NCBI GenBank assembly: GCA_030598165.1
Contig: JAUVQL010000005.1
Span: 1 to 12,853, forward strand
Reading direction: 5' to 3'
Origin: Acidobacteriota bacterium
GTDB taxonomy: Bacteria; Acidobacteriota; Vicinamibacteria; Marinacidobacterales; SMYC01
DNA length: 12,853 bases
The stretch's first letter is position 1; every line of letters begins with the position of its first letter. The translations under genes were made by a program, and so were the position numbers. Below are positions 1 to 6,547 of this stretch, in pieces. The notes beneath the pieces were generated by a model. That model made no database searches and had not been told where the DNA came from. It saw only the letters and a list, made by a program, of their open reading frames with translations.

Positions 1-3
1 AGC

Positions 4-60
4 GTGCCTGGCACCTTTTTTGCATCTTTTCCTTTTTTGAATCTTTTTTGGAACCTTTTT
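4..60. repeat. REP-like palindrome followed by a run of T-tracts
   Basis: Positions 4-14 form a near-perfect palindrome (GTGCC-T-GGCAC). It is followed by T-tracts at 16-21, 27-30, 33-38, 44-49 and 56-60, whose centres lie roughly 7 to 12 bp apart. A GC stem followed by T6 could terminate transcription of a gene lying left of the window. The GTGCCTGGCACC string also resembles short palindromes dispersed in many genomes next to REP-associated transposases; that is pattern memory, not a search result. The near-helical spacing of the T-tracts could bend the DNA upstream of the barrel gene. Confidence 0.45.
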
Positions 61-188
61 ATTATTGCTAAAGATCTGTCTCGAAGACCAGCGATCGGTT
101 GCTCGTCCGGCCTAGTTTCGACTATCATTTTCCGCTTTGGTATTCGTCACTTACTTACATGTGGTTTAAAGATAATCGGGAATCTGCC

Positions 189-194
189 AGGAGG
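189..194 (+). promoter_or_regulatory. Shine-Dalgarno site that fixes the start of the barrel gene
   Basis: AGGAGG lies four bases before the ATG at 199. The reading frame stays open upstream to position 4, but that extension is T-rich and its translation does not look like coding sequence. A signal peptide begins exactly at 199. Confidence 0.8.
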
Positions 195-198
195 ATTG

Positions 199-1812
199 AT
201 GAAGCGCACCTTCGCCATTAACACCATGAGAGCCACCGCTTTCGTGACAGTCGTGATAGCAGGCTCTTGGACATCAGCACGCGCCGCCACTCTCTCGGAG
301 GTCGACAAGGACTGCGAATCGAATGCGGTCGCTAACTGCGTCGACAGGTCACCCTCCATCGACATCCACCTGTTCGACTACCCCAACGCGCCGGAACCCC
401 TGCTGTTGTCTCACTCGTCGCTCGCTCGACACCAGCGATCTTGGCTCTCAACTCACGGTTTCTCCCTGCGGTCGAGTAGCTACAGCCCTCAGACCTCGAG
501 CTCTCGCCAATCGTTTTCAGCCTCCACCAGAGAACCGAAAGCCCCAACACCCGGGGAGCTCAACATCACCGCTTATGGTGGCCGCGGGCTCATAAGAGCG
601 AGCTCTCCCTCGACGCTTCCTTCTGGCGACCTGGCCGCGGGTTTTTACGTGGTGAACTACGACCGCAACCCCGGAGACGTCGACTTCTTCGACTTCCCCA
701 TCCAGGTAGCGTTGGGTTTGCCGGGGCGAACCAGCTTTTTTTTCAGCGCATCACACACTTTTCGAACCAACAGCGTCGCCCAGGAACCGCTGGGCTATCC
801 GGTGCCGCCCCTCGACTTATTCGTCGACACTTACCAGGGCAATGCTCAACGTCCCGGGCCACTCTTTCTTTACGCTCAAGAGGCACCCTACAAAACCTAC
901 TTCGTACCGAACGTCGTCATCGATCCGCCGGGACACGGAGCCTTCGCCTCGTCCACGGGCGATTTCCTCATCGGTGGCAAAGTGAATTTCTTATCCGAGG
1001 AGAGAAACGATAGCTTAGGTTTCGGCATACGCCTCTATGCAGAAATCCCGACCGAGACACCGGAGTACAACATGACGACCACGGACTCTGAGTGGCGGAA
1101 GTATGCCGGGGTCTCGGGCGAGACGGACTATGGCTTGGACCTCCTGTTCGCAAAGGAGCTCTGGATTACGGAGCTTCTGGTCAATTTGGGATACAAAAAG
1201 ATTGGAGATCCAGATCGAGGGCTCCGAGTCCAGTACGTCGATTCCTCGCAAGATACCCCCGAAGGCTTTTTGATCGGCGAGCCCGTTGAGTCCAAGCTCA
1301 ATCTCCACGACCACCTCATCATGACCGCCGGGATAGATCTCCCCGCTTTCAAGGTCAAGGACCACCAGCAATGGCTCATCGCAGAGTTCACTTATACCCG
1401 CTACATCGGCAACGGGACCACGGTTGAAAGACTGGTGCATCCGGCCGAGATACGGCTAGGGTGGCAAATGACCATTCCCCGATACAGAAACATATCCATT
1501 GGAGTCGGTTGGCAGCTTCTCTTTAACGATGCCGGCGATGGCGACAATCGAACGACTTTCCTTCAGACGCCGGAGGGCCTGGGCGACATCAACTTCAGTG
1601 AGCTCGTCGACCCCGGACTTTCCGAAGAAGTGAAGCCCTACTTCACGAACCGTGGAGCCACGTTCTCGTACAACAGCAGCAAGGTGTTCTCCACAAACAA
1701 TCCGGCTTTCGATGGTTGGCGCAATATTTCAACCGAGCCCGTTCGGATCATCGGACAGGGTGGCGGCAATTGGATTGTCTACATCACTTGGCGCATAGCA
1801 TCTTTGTGGTGA
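199..1812 (+). CDS. Secreted outer-membrane beta-barrel protein of unknown function
   Basis: A 537-residue protein. The start at 199 is chosen because of the AGGAGG at 189-194 and because a signal peptide begins there: MKRT, a hydrophobic stretch at about 11-24, and a likely cleavage after the ARA/A at 27-30. Cys39 and Cys47 could form a disulfide at the mature N-terminus. A Ser-rich, probably disordered segment (about 60-115) precedes many alternating polar/aromatic strands, for example around the NYDRNPGDVDFFDF stretch. The chain ends in ...WRIASLW; a terminal aromatic residue is typical of BamA-inserted barrels. No enzymatic motif was recognised. It converges with a second barrel gene after a three-base gap. 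Outer-membrane location is well supported; porin, receptor or assembly role is unknown. Confidence 0.75.
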   Translation: MKRTFAINTMRATAFVTVVIAGSWTSARAATLSEVDKDCESNAVANCVDRSPSIDIHLFDYPNAPEPLLLSHSSLARHQRSWLSTHGFSLRSSSYSPQTSSSRQSFSASTREPKAPTPGELNITAYGGRGLIRASSPSTLPSGDLAAGFYVVNYDRNPGDVDFFDFPIQVALGLPGRTSFFFSASHTFRTNSVAQEPLGYPVPPLDLFVDTYQGNAQRPGPLFLYAQEAPYKTYFVPNVVIDPPGHGAFASSTGDFLIGGKVNFLSEERNDSLGFGIRLYAEIPTETPEYNMTTTDSEWRKYAGVSGETDYGLDLLFAKELWITELLVNLGYKKIGDPDRGLRVQYVDSSQDTPEGFLIGEPVESKLNLHDHLIMTAGIDLPAFKVKDHQQWLIAEFTYTRYIGNGTTVERLVHPAEIRLGWQMTIPRYRNISIGVGWQLLFNDAGDGDNRTTFLQTPEGLGDINFSELVDPGLSEEVKPYFTNRGATFSYNSSKVFSTNNPAFDGWRNISTEPVRIIGQGGGNWIVYITWRIASLW

Positions 1813-1821
1813 GCATCACCA
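1807..1821. terminator. Hairpin holding both convergent stop codons
   Basis: TGGTGA (1807-1812) and TCACCA (1816-1821) are perfect complements separated by GCA. The TGA of the upstream gene lies in the left arm and the TGA of the minus-strand gene lies in the right arm. No T-run follows on either strand, so intrinsic termination is only possible. Confidence 0.4.
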
Positions 1822-2448
1822 GCGGAGAATGCTGACGCTGAATTGGAGGAAGCTCGAATTGATTCCGGGATTGGGCTGCTTCCTGCCACCATTGGAAATG
1901 TGGGTTAGCCGGTACTCGAAATAGAGAACGAAACGTTCACCGCGGGAATAAGAAATCCCTAACCCAATCTGCGGAGTGAAGTTGAGGCGCGTTTGGCCTT
2001 CCGGGACCTCATCCGCAGTCCCCAACACTCCGAAGCCAAGGGCCACGTACGGTCGCCATCGAGAGCCCGGCGCGAGAAAGTGACGAGCCAACAAAGTCGC
2101 TGAAACACCATAGCTGGTGTCCCCTTGGTCGACGAGAAAAACCGGCAAAAACTCGCCCGAGACCTCCAGGTTGCCTCTTAAGAACCCCGGCCCTCTGGGG
2201 CCGCTGACCACATGCCCAATTCGCGCACCAAACACGAGAAAACGCATATCTCCAACGCCGTCCCAGATTTCATGTGCTATTCCGAAACCGCCTAGCAGAG
2301 CCAGTTCCGTGGAGCCTTTGTGGATAGGATCCACTGTTCCGGCAGGTTTTTTTTCGTTCTCTTGCTTCTCTTCGGCACCGAACGCCTCACCGCCTCCCAA
2401 GAAACTGAGAGCCAGCGCGATTGGAAAAATCAATAGGCGTAACGTCAT
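1816..2448 (-). CDS. PagL-like lipid A 3-O-deacylase family barrel (acyloxyacyl hydrolase family)
   Basis: A 210-residue protein with a signal peptide (MTLRLLIFPIALALSFLGGG, cleavage near AFGA). A short Lys/Glu-rich linker leads into a small eight-strand-type barrel that ends in ...SILRW. The family signature lies near the C-terminus: His183-x-Ser185-Asn186, with GG next, then PNPGIN ending at Asn197. In Pseudomonas PagL the triad is His126, Ser128 and Glu140; the spacing here is identical (+2, +14), but the Glu position is Asn197. PagL enzymes remove the 3-O acyl chain of lipid A in the outer membrane. With Glu replaced, activity may be weaker or different. A GAGGA motif (2459-2463) precedes the ATG. 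The gene is divergent from the transporter fusion and convergent with the other barrel gene. Confidence 0.75.
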   Translation of the reverse strand: MTLRLLIFPIALALSFLGGGEAFGAEEKQENEKKPAGTVDPIHKGSTELALLGGFGIAHEIWDGVGDMRFLVFGARIGHVVSGPRGPGFLRGNLEVSGEFLPVFLVDQGDTSYGVSATLLARHFLAPGSRWRPYVALGFGVLGTADEVPEGQTRLNFTPQIGLGISYSRGERFVLYFEYRLTHISNGGRKQPNPGINSSFLQFSVSILRW

Positions 2449-2572
2449 TCTCCGTCGATCCTCATGGTACCCACATCTCGTTCTTCATCGTTCTGGTTTC
2501 TGCCAGTTCGAAGCAAGATTGCGTAGCATAAGGAATGAAGGCATTGAGATCAACAAGAACAGCAGTCCCTGA

Positions 2573-2586
2573 TATCATTGGTGATA
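2573..2586. promoter_or_regulatory. Short dyad upstream of the transporter-fusion gene
   Basis: TATCA-TTGG-TGATA is a perfect 5+5 inverted repeat. It sits in the 180-bp divergent spacer (2449-2628), 42 bp before the ATG at 2629. The position suits an operator, but a dyad this short can arise by chance and no clear -35/-10 pair was found. Confidence 0.25.
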
Positions 2587-2628
2587 CTGAGCCGACCCTT
2601 CTAAAGATCGGAGCTAGAAAAAAGCCTG

Positions 2629-4842
2629 ATGAGCGACAAATCATCCGCACAGAGTCCTGCAAATCCTGCGTCGCCAAAACCGCAGCGTCTCGGTCTTGCT
2701 ACCCAAATCCTCATCGGACTCACGGCCGGTCTGGCCTGCGGTCTCTTTTTTGGCGAGTACTGCGAAAGCCTGAAGGTCATCGGCGACATCTTTATCGGCC
2801 TCCTGCAAATGACGGTCTTGCCTTACATTACCGTCGCAATGGTCGCCAACATCGGGCGATTGTCCTTCGCCCAGGGAAAGTCCCTTTTTCTCAAGGGAGC
2901 GGTTGTTCTCCTTCTTTTGTGGGGGATCGCTCTCTTAGCCATTACCACCACGGCCTTGGCATTTCCCGAAATGGAGACGGGCTCATTCTTCAGCACGACG
3001 ACTCTGGAGGAGCCGACACGACCCGACCTGGTTGGGCTCTTTGTTCCTTTCAACGTCTTCAATGCCCTCGTTCAAGACGTGGTACCAGCCGTTGTCGTTT
3101 TCTGCATTTTTATGGGTCTAGCACTCATGGGGATGGAAGGAAAGGGTCCCTTGCTCGACTTCCTCGATGTCATTTCTCAAGCCCTCATGCGCGTGAACAG
3201 CTACGTAGTGAAGCTCACGCCCATCGGCGTTTTTGCCATGTTGGCCAGCACCGCAGGGACGCTCACGGTGGAGGAGTTTGGGCGGATCCAAGGCTACCTT
3301 CTCGCCTATACTTTGCTTGTCGGCGTCCTCACCTTCTGGGTGTTTCCCTCGCTCGTAGCGGCCGTTACACCTTTTACTTATCAAGAAGTCCTACGCGCCT
3401 CCAGGACTGCTCTCATCACAGCATTTGCCACGGGCAAAGTTCTCATCGTGCTTCCCATGCTCATCGAAAGCACGAAAGAGCTCTTCAACGATCCTCAAAG
3501 GGTGAGACCTGAAAACGACGGGGCGGAGACAACGGTGGACGTACTTTACCCGCTGGCCTATCCGTTTCCTCACGCAGGCAAACTGATGGGACTTCTATTC
3601 ATCCCCTTCGCCGCCTGGTTCCTAGGTAAGCCTCTCGGCCCTGTCGACTATCCTGTGTTCTTGGGAGCAGGGCTTCTGAGCTATTTCGGGGGTCCCATCA
3701 TCGCGACGCCGTTCCTGTTGGAGCTCGCCCAGTTACCCTCTGACATGATGCAGCTCTTTCTCGTATCCGGCATTTACTGCGGACGGCTCGGCGACCTGTT
3801 GGGAGTCATGCACCTAATGACCTTTACGCTCATCACCACGGCGGCAGTCACCGGACTCTTACGGATACGTATTGGCGCTCTCGCTCGCGGATTGAGCGTG
3901 ACTGCCACGCTGGCGTTCGTGTGCATCATTGGAACTCGCGGCTACCTAGCCCGAACGTTCGAGGGCACCTACCTTAAGACGGATGTGCTGGCCACCAGGA
4001 ACTCGATCGAGGAGCCGGTGGACTTCGTCGTGCTCGAAGCGAGCGAACCCAATCCTGTACCCCTCGAGCCCGGCCAATCCCGGCTCGAACGGTTGAAGCA
4101 GCGCCGCAAGCTGCGTGTCGGATTCGATCCCCAACAGTTCCCCTTCACTTTCTTTAACCGAAAAGGTGATCTCGTCGGCTTCGATGTGGAGATGGCCCAC
4201 GAGTTCGCACGGGACACGGGAGCTCGTATCGAGTTCGTGCCGGTGAACGTCAATGAAGCTAACGAACGACTCGAAGCCGACCACGTCGACATCGTTATGT
4301 CGGGTCTCATTGCCACGTTGGTACGGGCGGCGGAAACGGAGATCTCGAAACCATACTTGGATGTGCATGCCGCCTTTGTCGTCTTGGACAAGAACCGGCG
4401 CGACTTCGAGAGTCTGGAGCGCATCCGTAGCCGAAAAAATGTTGTTCTCGCGATCGCCGACGAAACCATCTCTCTCGGCGCCCGCCGACACTTACCCGAT
4501 GCGACGATTCGGAACGTCAGAACCATCAGCGAGTTCTTTGAGTCGCCGGAACCGATTGCTGATGCCCTCTTAATCAGCGCCGAGGCCGGTTCCGCCTGGA
4601 CGATCGTCTACCCCGAATACAGCGTTGTCGTCCCCCGGGATCTTCCGGGTGGCGTGCCTCTCGTCTACGCCCTCCCAAGAAACGACAGATCCTTCCAACA
4701 TTTCTTTGACCACTGGATCGAGCTTAACCAACGGGACGGTACGATAGACCGCCTATATGACCACTGGGTGCTCGGTCGGCAGGAACGGGTACACAAGCCT
4801 CGTTGGAGTGTTATCCGTGACGTGCTGGGCTGGGTGGATTAA
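2629..4842 (+). CDS. Fusion of SDF/DAACS-type transporter domain with periplasmic solute-binding domain (SBP_bac_3)
   Basis: A 737-residue protein. Residues 22-412 form a polytopic membrane domain whose order of helices and hairpins resembles glutamate/dicarboxylate symporters (GltPh family), including KLTPIGVFAM at 195-204. A basic RIRIGALARG stretch (412-421) precedes an extra helix (about 422-440). Since the symporter C-terminus is normally cytoplasmic, this helix would place the rest in the periplasm. Residues 486-716 are a whole family-3 binding protein: LRVGFDPQQFPFTFFN, GDLVGFDVEMA, DIVMSGLIAT with Arg566, ISKPY, and a terminal DGTIDRLYDHWVL. Classical Na+-site motifs are not kept: NMDGT reads PHAGK (314-318), and the TM8 Asn/Asp motif is absent. 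The Asp expected to bind an alpha-amino group reads as Ser650. Substrate is therefore uncertain: amino acid or dicarboxylate. The start has only a weak, distant GGAG. A sensor role is possible. Confidence 0.85.
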   Translation: MSDKSSAQSPANPASPKPQRLGLATQILIGLTAGLACGLFFGEYCESLKVIGDIFIGLLQMTVLPYITVAMVANIGRLSFAQGKSLFLKGAVVLLLLWGIALLAITTTALAFPEMETGSFFSTTTLEEPTRPDLVGLFVPFNVFNALVQDVVPAVVVFCIFMGLALMGMEGKGPLLDFLDVISQALMRVNSYVVKLTPIGVFAMLASTAGTLTVEEFGRIQGYLLAYTLLVGVLTFWVFPSLVAAVTPFTYQEVLRASRTALITAFATGKVLIVLPMLIESTKELFNDPQRVRPENDGAETTVDVLYPLAYPFPHAGKLMGLLFIPFAAWFLGKPLGPVDYPVFLGAGLLSYFGGPIIATPFLLELAQLPSDMMQLFLVSGIYCGRLGDLLGVMHLMTFTLITTAAVTGLLRIRIGALARGLSVTATLAFVCIIGTRGYLARTFEGTYLKTDVLATRNSIEEPVDFVVLEASEPNPVPLEPGQSRLERLKQRRKLRVGFDPQQFPFTFFNRKGDLVGFDVEMAHEFARDTGARIEFVPVNVNEANERLEADHVDIVMSGLIATLVRAAETEISKPYLDVHAAFVVLDKNRRDFESLERIRSRKNVVLAIADETISLGARRHLPDATIRNVRTISEFFESPEPIADALLISAEAGSAWTIVYPEYSVVVPRDLPGGVPLVYALPRNDRSFQHFFDHWIELNQRDGTIDRLYDHWVLGRQERVHKPRWSVIRDVLGWVD

Positions 4843-4845
4843 CGG

Positions 4846-4879
4846 GCACGTTGGGATTAGCGGTCACAAGCCAACGTGC
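4846..4879. terminator. Inverted repeat between convergent genes, probable terminator
   Basis: GCACGTTGG (4846-4854) and CCAACGTGC (4871-4879) are perfect complements around a 16-base loop, starting four bases after the stop of the fusion gene. There is no T-tract on the plus strand. On the minus strand the T-rich complement of the following repeats lies before the stem, not after it. Its placement in the 92-bp convergent spacer suggests transcript ending. Confidence 0.5.
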
Positions 4880-4884
4880 ATGAA

Positions 4885-4908
4885 AAGAAATCAAGAAATC
4901 AAGAAATC
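4885..4908. repeat. Three tandem copies of AAGAAATC
   Basis: Three exact copies of an 8-bp unit lie in the spacer between the transporter-fusion gene and the oxidoreductase gene. The unit is purine-rich and non-coding. A slippage-derived microsatellite is the simplest reading. Confidence 0.8.
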
Positions 4909-4934
4909 AGGAATGAAGAAAGACCTGCCAGTTC

Positions 4935-5930
4935 TTACCACTCGTTGACGACGGCTATTTTCCCCATGGCCTTTCCGGCTTCGAGGCGGGCATGAGCTTT
5001 GCCTACGTCCTCGAGACTAAATATCTCTTCGTCAACTAACGGCCGAAGCTTCCCGTCCTCAACGAGCATGGCGGCTTGACGGAGAACCTCCCGATGAGCC
5101 GAGCGGCCATGTCCCCTTAGAAGAGGCAGCAGCATAAAAACAACGTGCAGCGCCAATCCCTTGCCGTGAAGCGGGCTGAGATCGTGCGTGGACCGAGCGG
5201 CGATCGTCACGACGATGCCGTTATCGGCCGCCGCCTGAAAAGAATGATCCATGGTGTGGGTACCAACGGTATCGAAAACGACATCAAAGCCCTTTCCACC
5301 GGTGTGCTCTTCGACGTAATCGCTTACACTTACGTCCTTGTAAAGGATAACGTGGTCTGCACCGAGCTCTTTTGCCGCTGCCCCTTTTCGATCTGTGGAG
5401 ACTGTCGTATGAACCTCGGCGCCCACTTGCTTTGCCAACTGTACTCCTATGTGGCCCACTCCACCGGTGCCGCCATGCACTAGAACCTTCTGGCCAGGCC
5501 TTACGTTCGCACGATCGACGATGGCGTTCCACGCGGTGATGGTTACCAATGGGAGAACACCGGCTTCGGTCATAGAAAGGTTCTTCGGCTTCGAAGCAAC
5601 AAGGTCGGCGTCGGCGACCATATACTCGGCGAGGGCTCCTCCTAGTCCCTTTATTCCTCCGGCACAGGCATAGACCTCATCTCCCGGTTTCAATGAAGTC
5701 ACGCCGTCACCAATCTCTTCGACGACGCCGGCCACGTCACCATGAAGCACAGCCGGGAAATCCGGTGCCACCGCCGCCACAGCTCCACTTCGTATCTTGG
5801 TGTCAATGGGATTGACACTCGAGCTCGCAACTTTGATCAGGACTTCTCCGGGCTGGGTAACCGGTTTTTCGATTTCAGCAATCTCGAACATATCGGGAGA
5901 TCCGAATTCGCGGATGACCATCGCCTTCAT
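4935..5930 (-). CDS. Zinc-independent MDR oxidoreductase, NADPH:quinone reductase-like
   Basis: A 331-residue enzyme of the medium-chain dehydrogenase/reductase superfamily. The N-terminal GroES-like domain shows SSSVNPIDTKIRSG (36-49) and HGDVAGVVEEIG (63-74). The Rossmann domain carries the glycine-rich GGTGGVGHIG (153-162), which binds the nucleotide. The catalytic-zinc ligands of alcohol dehydrogenases and the structural-zinc cysteine cluster are absent; Asn40 occupies the usual zinc-cysteine region, as in quinone oxidoreductases. It probably reduces quinones or activated alkenes with NAD(P)H in the cytoplasm. Full family length. GAGGAG (5937-5942) sits before the ATG, and two 21-bp repeats lie just upstream, suggesting repressor control. 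It is transcribed alone and converges with the transporter-fusion gene. The exact substrate cannot be told. Confidence 0.88.
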   Translation of the reverse strand: MKAMVIREFGSPDMFEIAEIEKPVTQPGEVLIKVASSSVNPIDTKIRSGAVAAVAPDFPAVLHGDVAGVVEEIGDGVTSLKPGDEVYACAGGIKGLGGALAEYMVADADLVASKPKNLSMTEAGVLPLVTITAWNAIVDRANVRPGQKVLVHGGTGGVGHIGVQLAKQVGAEVHTTVSTDRKGAAAKELGADHVILYKDVSVSDYVEEHTGGKGFDVVFDTVGTHTMDHSFQAAADNGIVVTIAARSTHDLSPLHGKGLALHVVFMLLPLLRGHGRSAHREVLRQAAMLVEDGKLRPLVDEEIFSLEDVGKAHARLEAGKAMGKIAVVNEW

Positions 5931-5946
5931 AGCTTTCTCCTCACTT

Positions 5947-5988
5947 AACTCTCCGGTATTTATACGTCACTCTCCTGTAATTCTACGT
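5947..5988 (-). promoter_or_regulatory. Tandem 21-bp repeat, probable operator/promoter of the oxidoreductase gene
   Basis: Two directly adjacent 21-bp units (5947-5967 and 5968-5988) match at 17 of 21 positions. Read on the minus strand, each has ACGTA, then a GTA-N4-TAC half-dyad, then GGAGAGT. The proximal unit contains TATAAA, a possible -10 box. The repeat ends immediately before the ribosome-binding region. A 21-bp period equals two helical turns, so two regulator dimers would sit on one face. DUF24/HxlR regulators of quinone reductases use GTA/TAC-type sites; linking this site to that family is inference. Confidence 0.6.
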
Positions 5989-6421
5989 CTTCACGGGGCA
6001 GTCAAGCGGTCAGACACCTTCGCCAAGGCTACGGCGCACAAGACGGAGGCCAGGAGCAGGATCTGGTGTCTCCCGACATGCGCGACGGGAGCAGCCGAAA
6101 CCCGCCCTCAGACCCTACGACGCACGGATAGCATTTTTTCAAGGGTCGCGGTTGGTTTCAACCACCACTAGGGCCGGCATTTGATATTGGACCAACATCT
6201 TGCTATTTTCTTTCTGCGGGAAATCTCTCAGGCACATGCCCGTGTCTCAGAGGGTGAACCACGATGAAGGCGTTTAGAGGGACCAGCGCAAGCCAAGATT
6301 GCAACATGATGGATCGACCTAAGTGATTGCATACAGGGCAGTTTCCCGCCCAGCTTCGAGGTTTTCCACTTCCAACGGCAGAGCGGACTCGTCAGTCGTG
6401 GCGAGTACCGTCAAGCCCCAG

Positions 6422-6442
6422 CCCGCAAAGGAGCGATGCGGG
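6422..6442 (+). other. Hairpin in the leader region of the RRM gene
   Basis: CCCGCA (6422-6427) pairs with TGCGGG (6437-6442) around a nine-base purine-rich loop containing AAGGAG. It is about 105 bp before the RRM start. Whether it is transcribed is not known. Confidence 0.35.
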
Positions 6443-6536
6443 AGCACCCAATCGGGGTCTCCCAATTCACAACATTCAGTAGGAGAAGGACGGTTGCCGG
6501 CGAGCTGCGCTCGGCTCAAGTCGGTCGGTCCGGAAT

Positions 6537-6541
6537 AGGAG
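6537..6541 (+). promoter_or_regulatory. Shine-Dalgarno site pointing to an ATT start codon
   Basis: AGGAG lies six bases before ATT at 6548. The in-frame TAG at 6536-6538 overlaps this site, so translation of the RRM frame must begin between 6539 and the RNP2 motif. ATT is the only near-cognate start codon there. Confidence 0.7.
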
Positions 6542-6547
6542 CACGTC

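Larger units (their letters stand above)
5989..6547. other. Intergenic region without a convincing gene
   Basis: About 560 bp. It holds a CCTTCGCC/GGCG imperfect stem near 6017-6036 that resembles a dispersed repeat, a GGTTG-GTTT-CAACC hairpin at 6150-6163, and a CCCGCA/TGCGGG hairpin at 6422-6442. A minus-strand frame from about 6545 to 6319 translates into plausible-looking protein (ELGDPDWVLPHRSFAGWG) but starts inside the RRM gene or near its leader and matches no family I recognise. It may be a decayed gene. The 3' part could be a structured 5' leader of the RRM gene. Confidence 0.5.

Noticed and set aside
4..198. N-terminal extension of the first barrel protein from position 4
   Set aside because: The stretch is T-rich repeat-like DNA, gives no sensible protein, and would bury the signal peptide that begins at 199 after a good Shine-Dalgarno site.
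1015..1440. 141-residue open frame on the minus strand within the first barrel gene
   Set aside because: It is antisense to a gene with signal peptide and barrel pattern and has no recognisable domain or ribosome-binding site.
2535..3512. 325-residue plus-strand frame overlapping the transporter domain
   Set aside because: It is out of frame with the symporter homology, rich in Arg/His/Ser, and has no membrane or enzyme pattern.
3946..4526. Two long open frames on the minus strand opposite the solute-binding domain (181 and 185 residues)
   Set aside because: Both lie antisense to a clearly homologous domain, show no family motifs, and are explained by codon bias of the plus-strand gene.
5797..6171. 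124-residue plus-strand frame spanning the oxidoreductase start and spacer
   Set aside because: It is antisense to the conserved N-terminus of the oxidoreductase and crosses the operator-like repeats; the translation resembles no protein family.
6218..6254. A string (AATCTCTCAGGC ... CAGAGG) resembling the 3' end of a glycine riboswitch
   Set aside because: The matching 5' half (GGAGAG stem) and the conserved core are not found upstream, and no glycine-related gene follows. It may be chance or a remnant; an Infernal search against Rfam RF00504 would decide.
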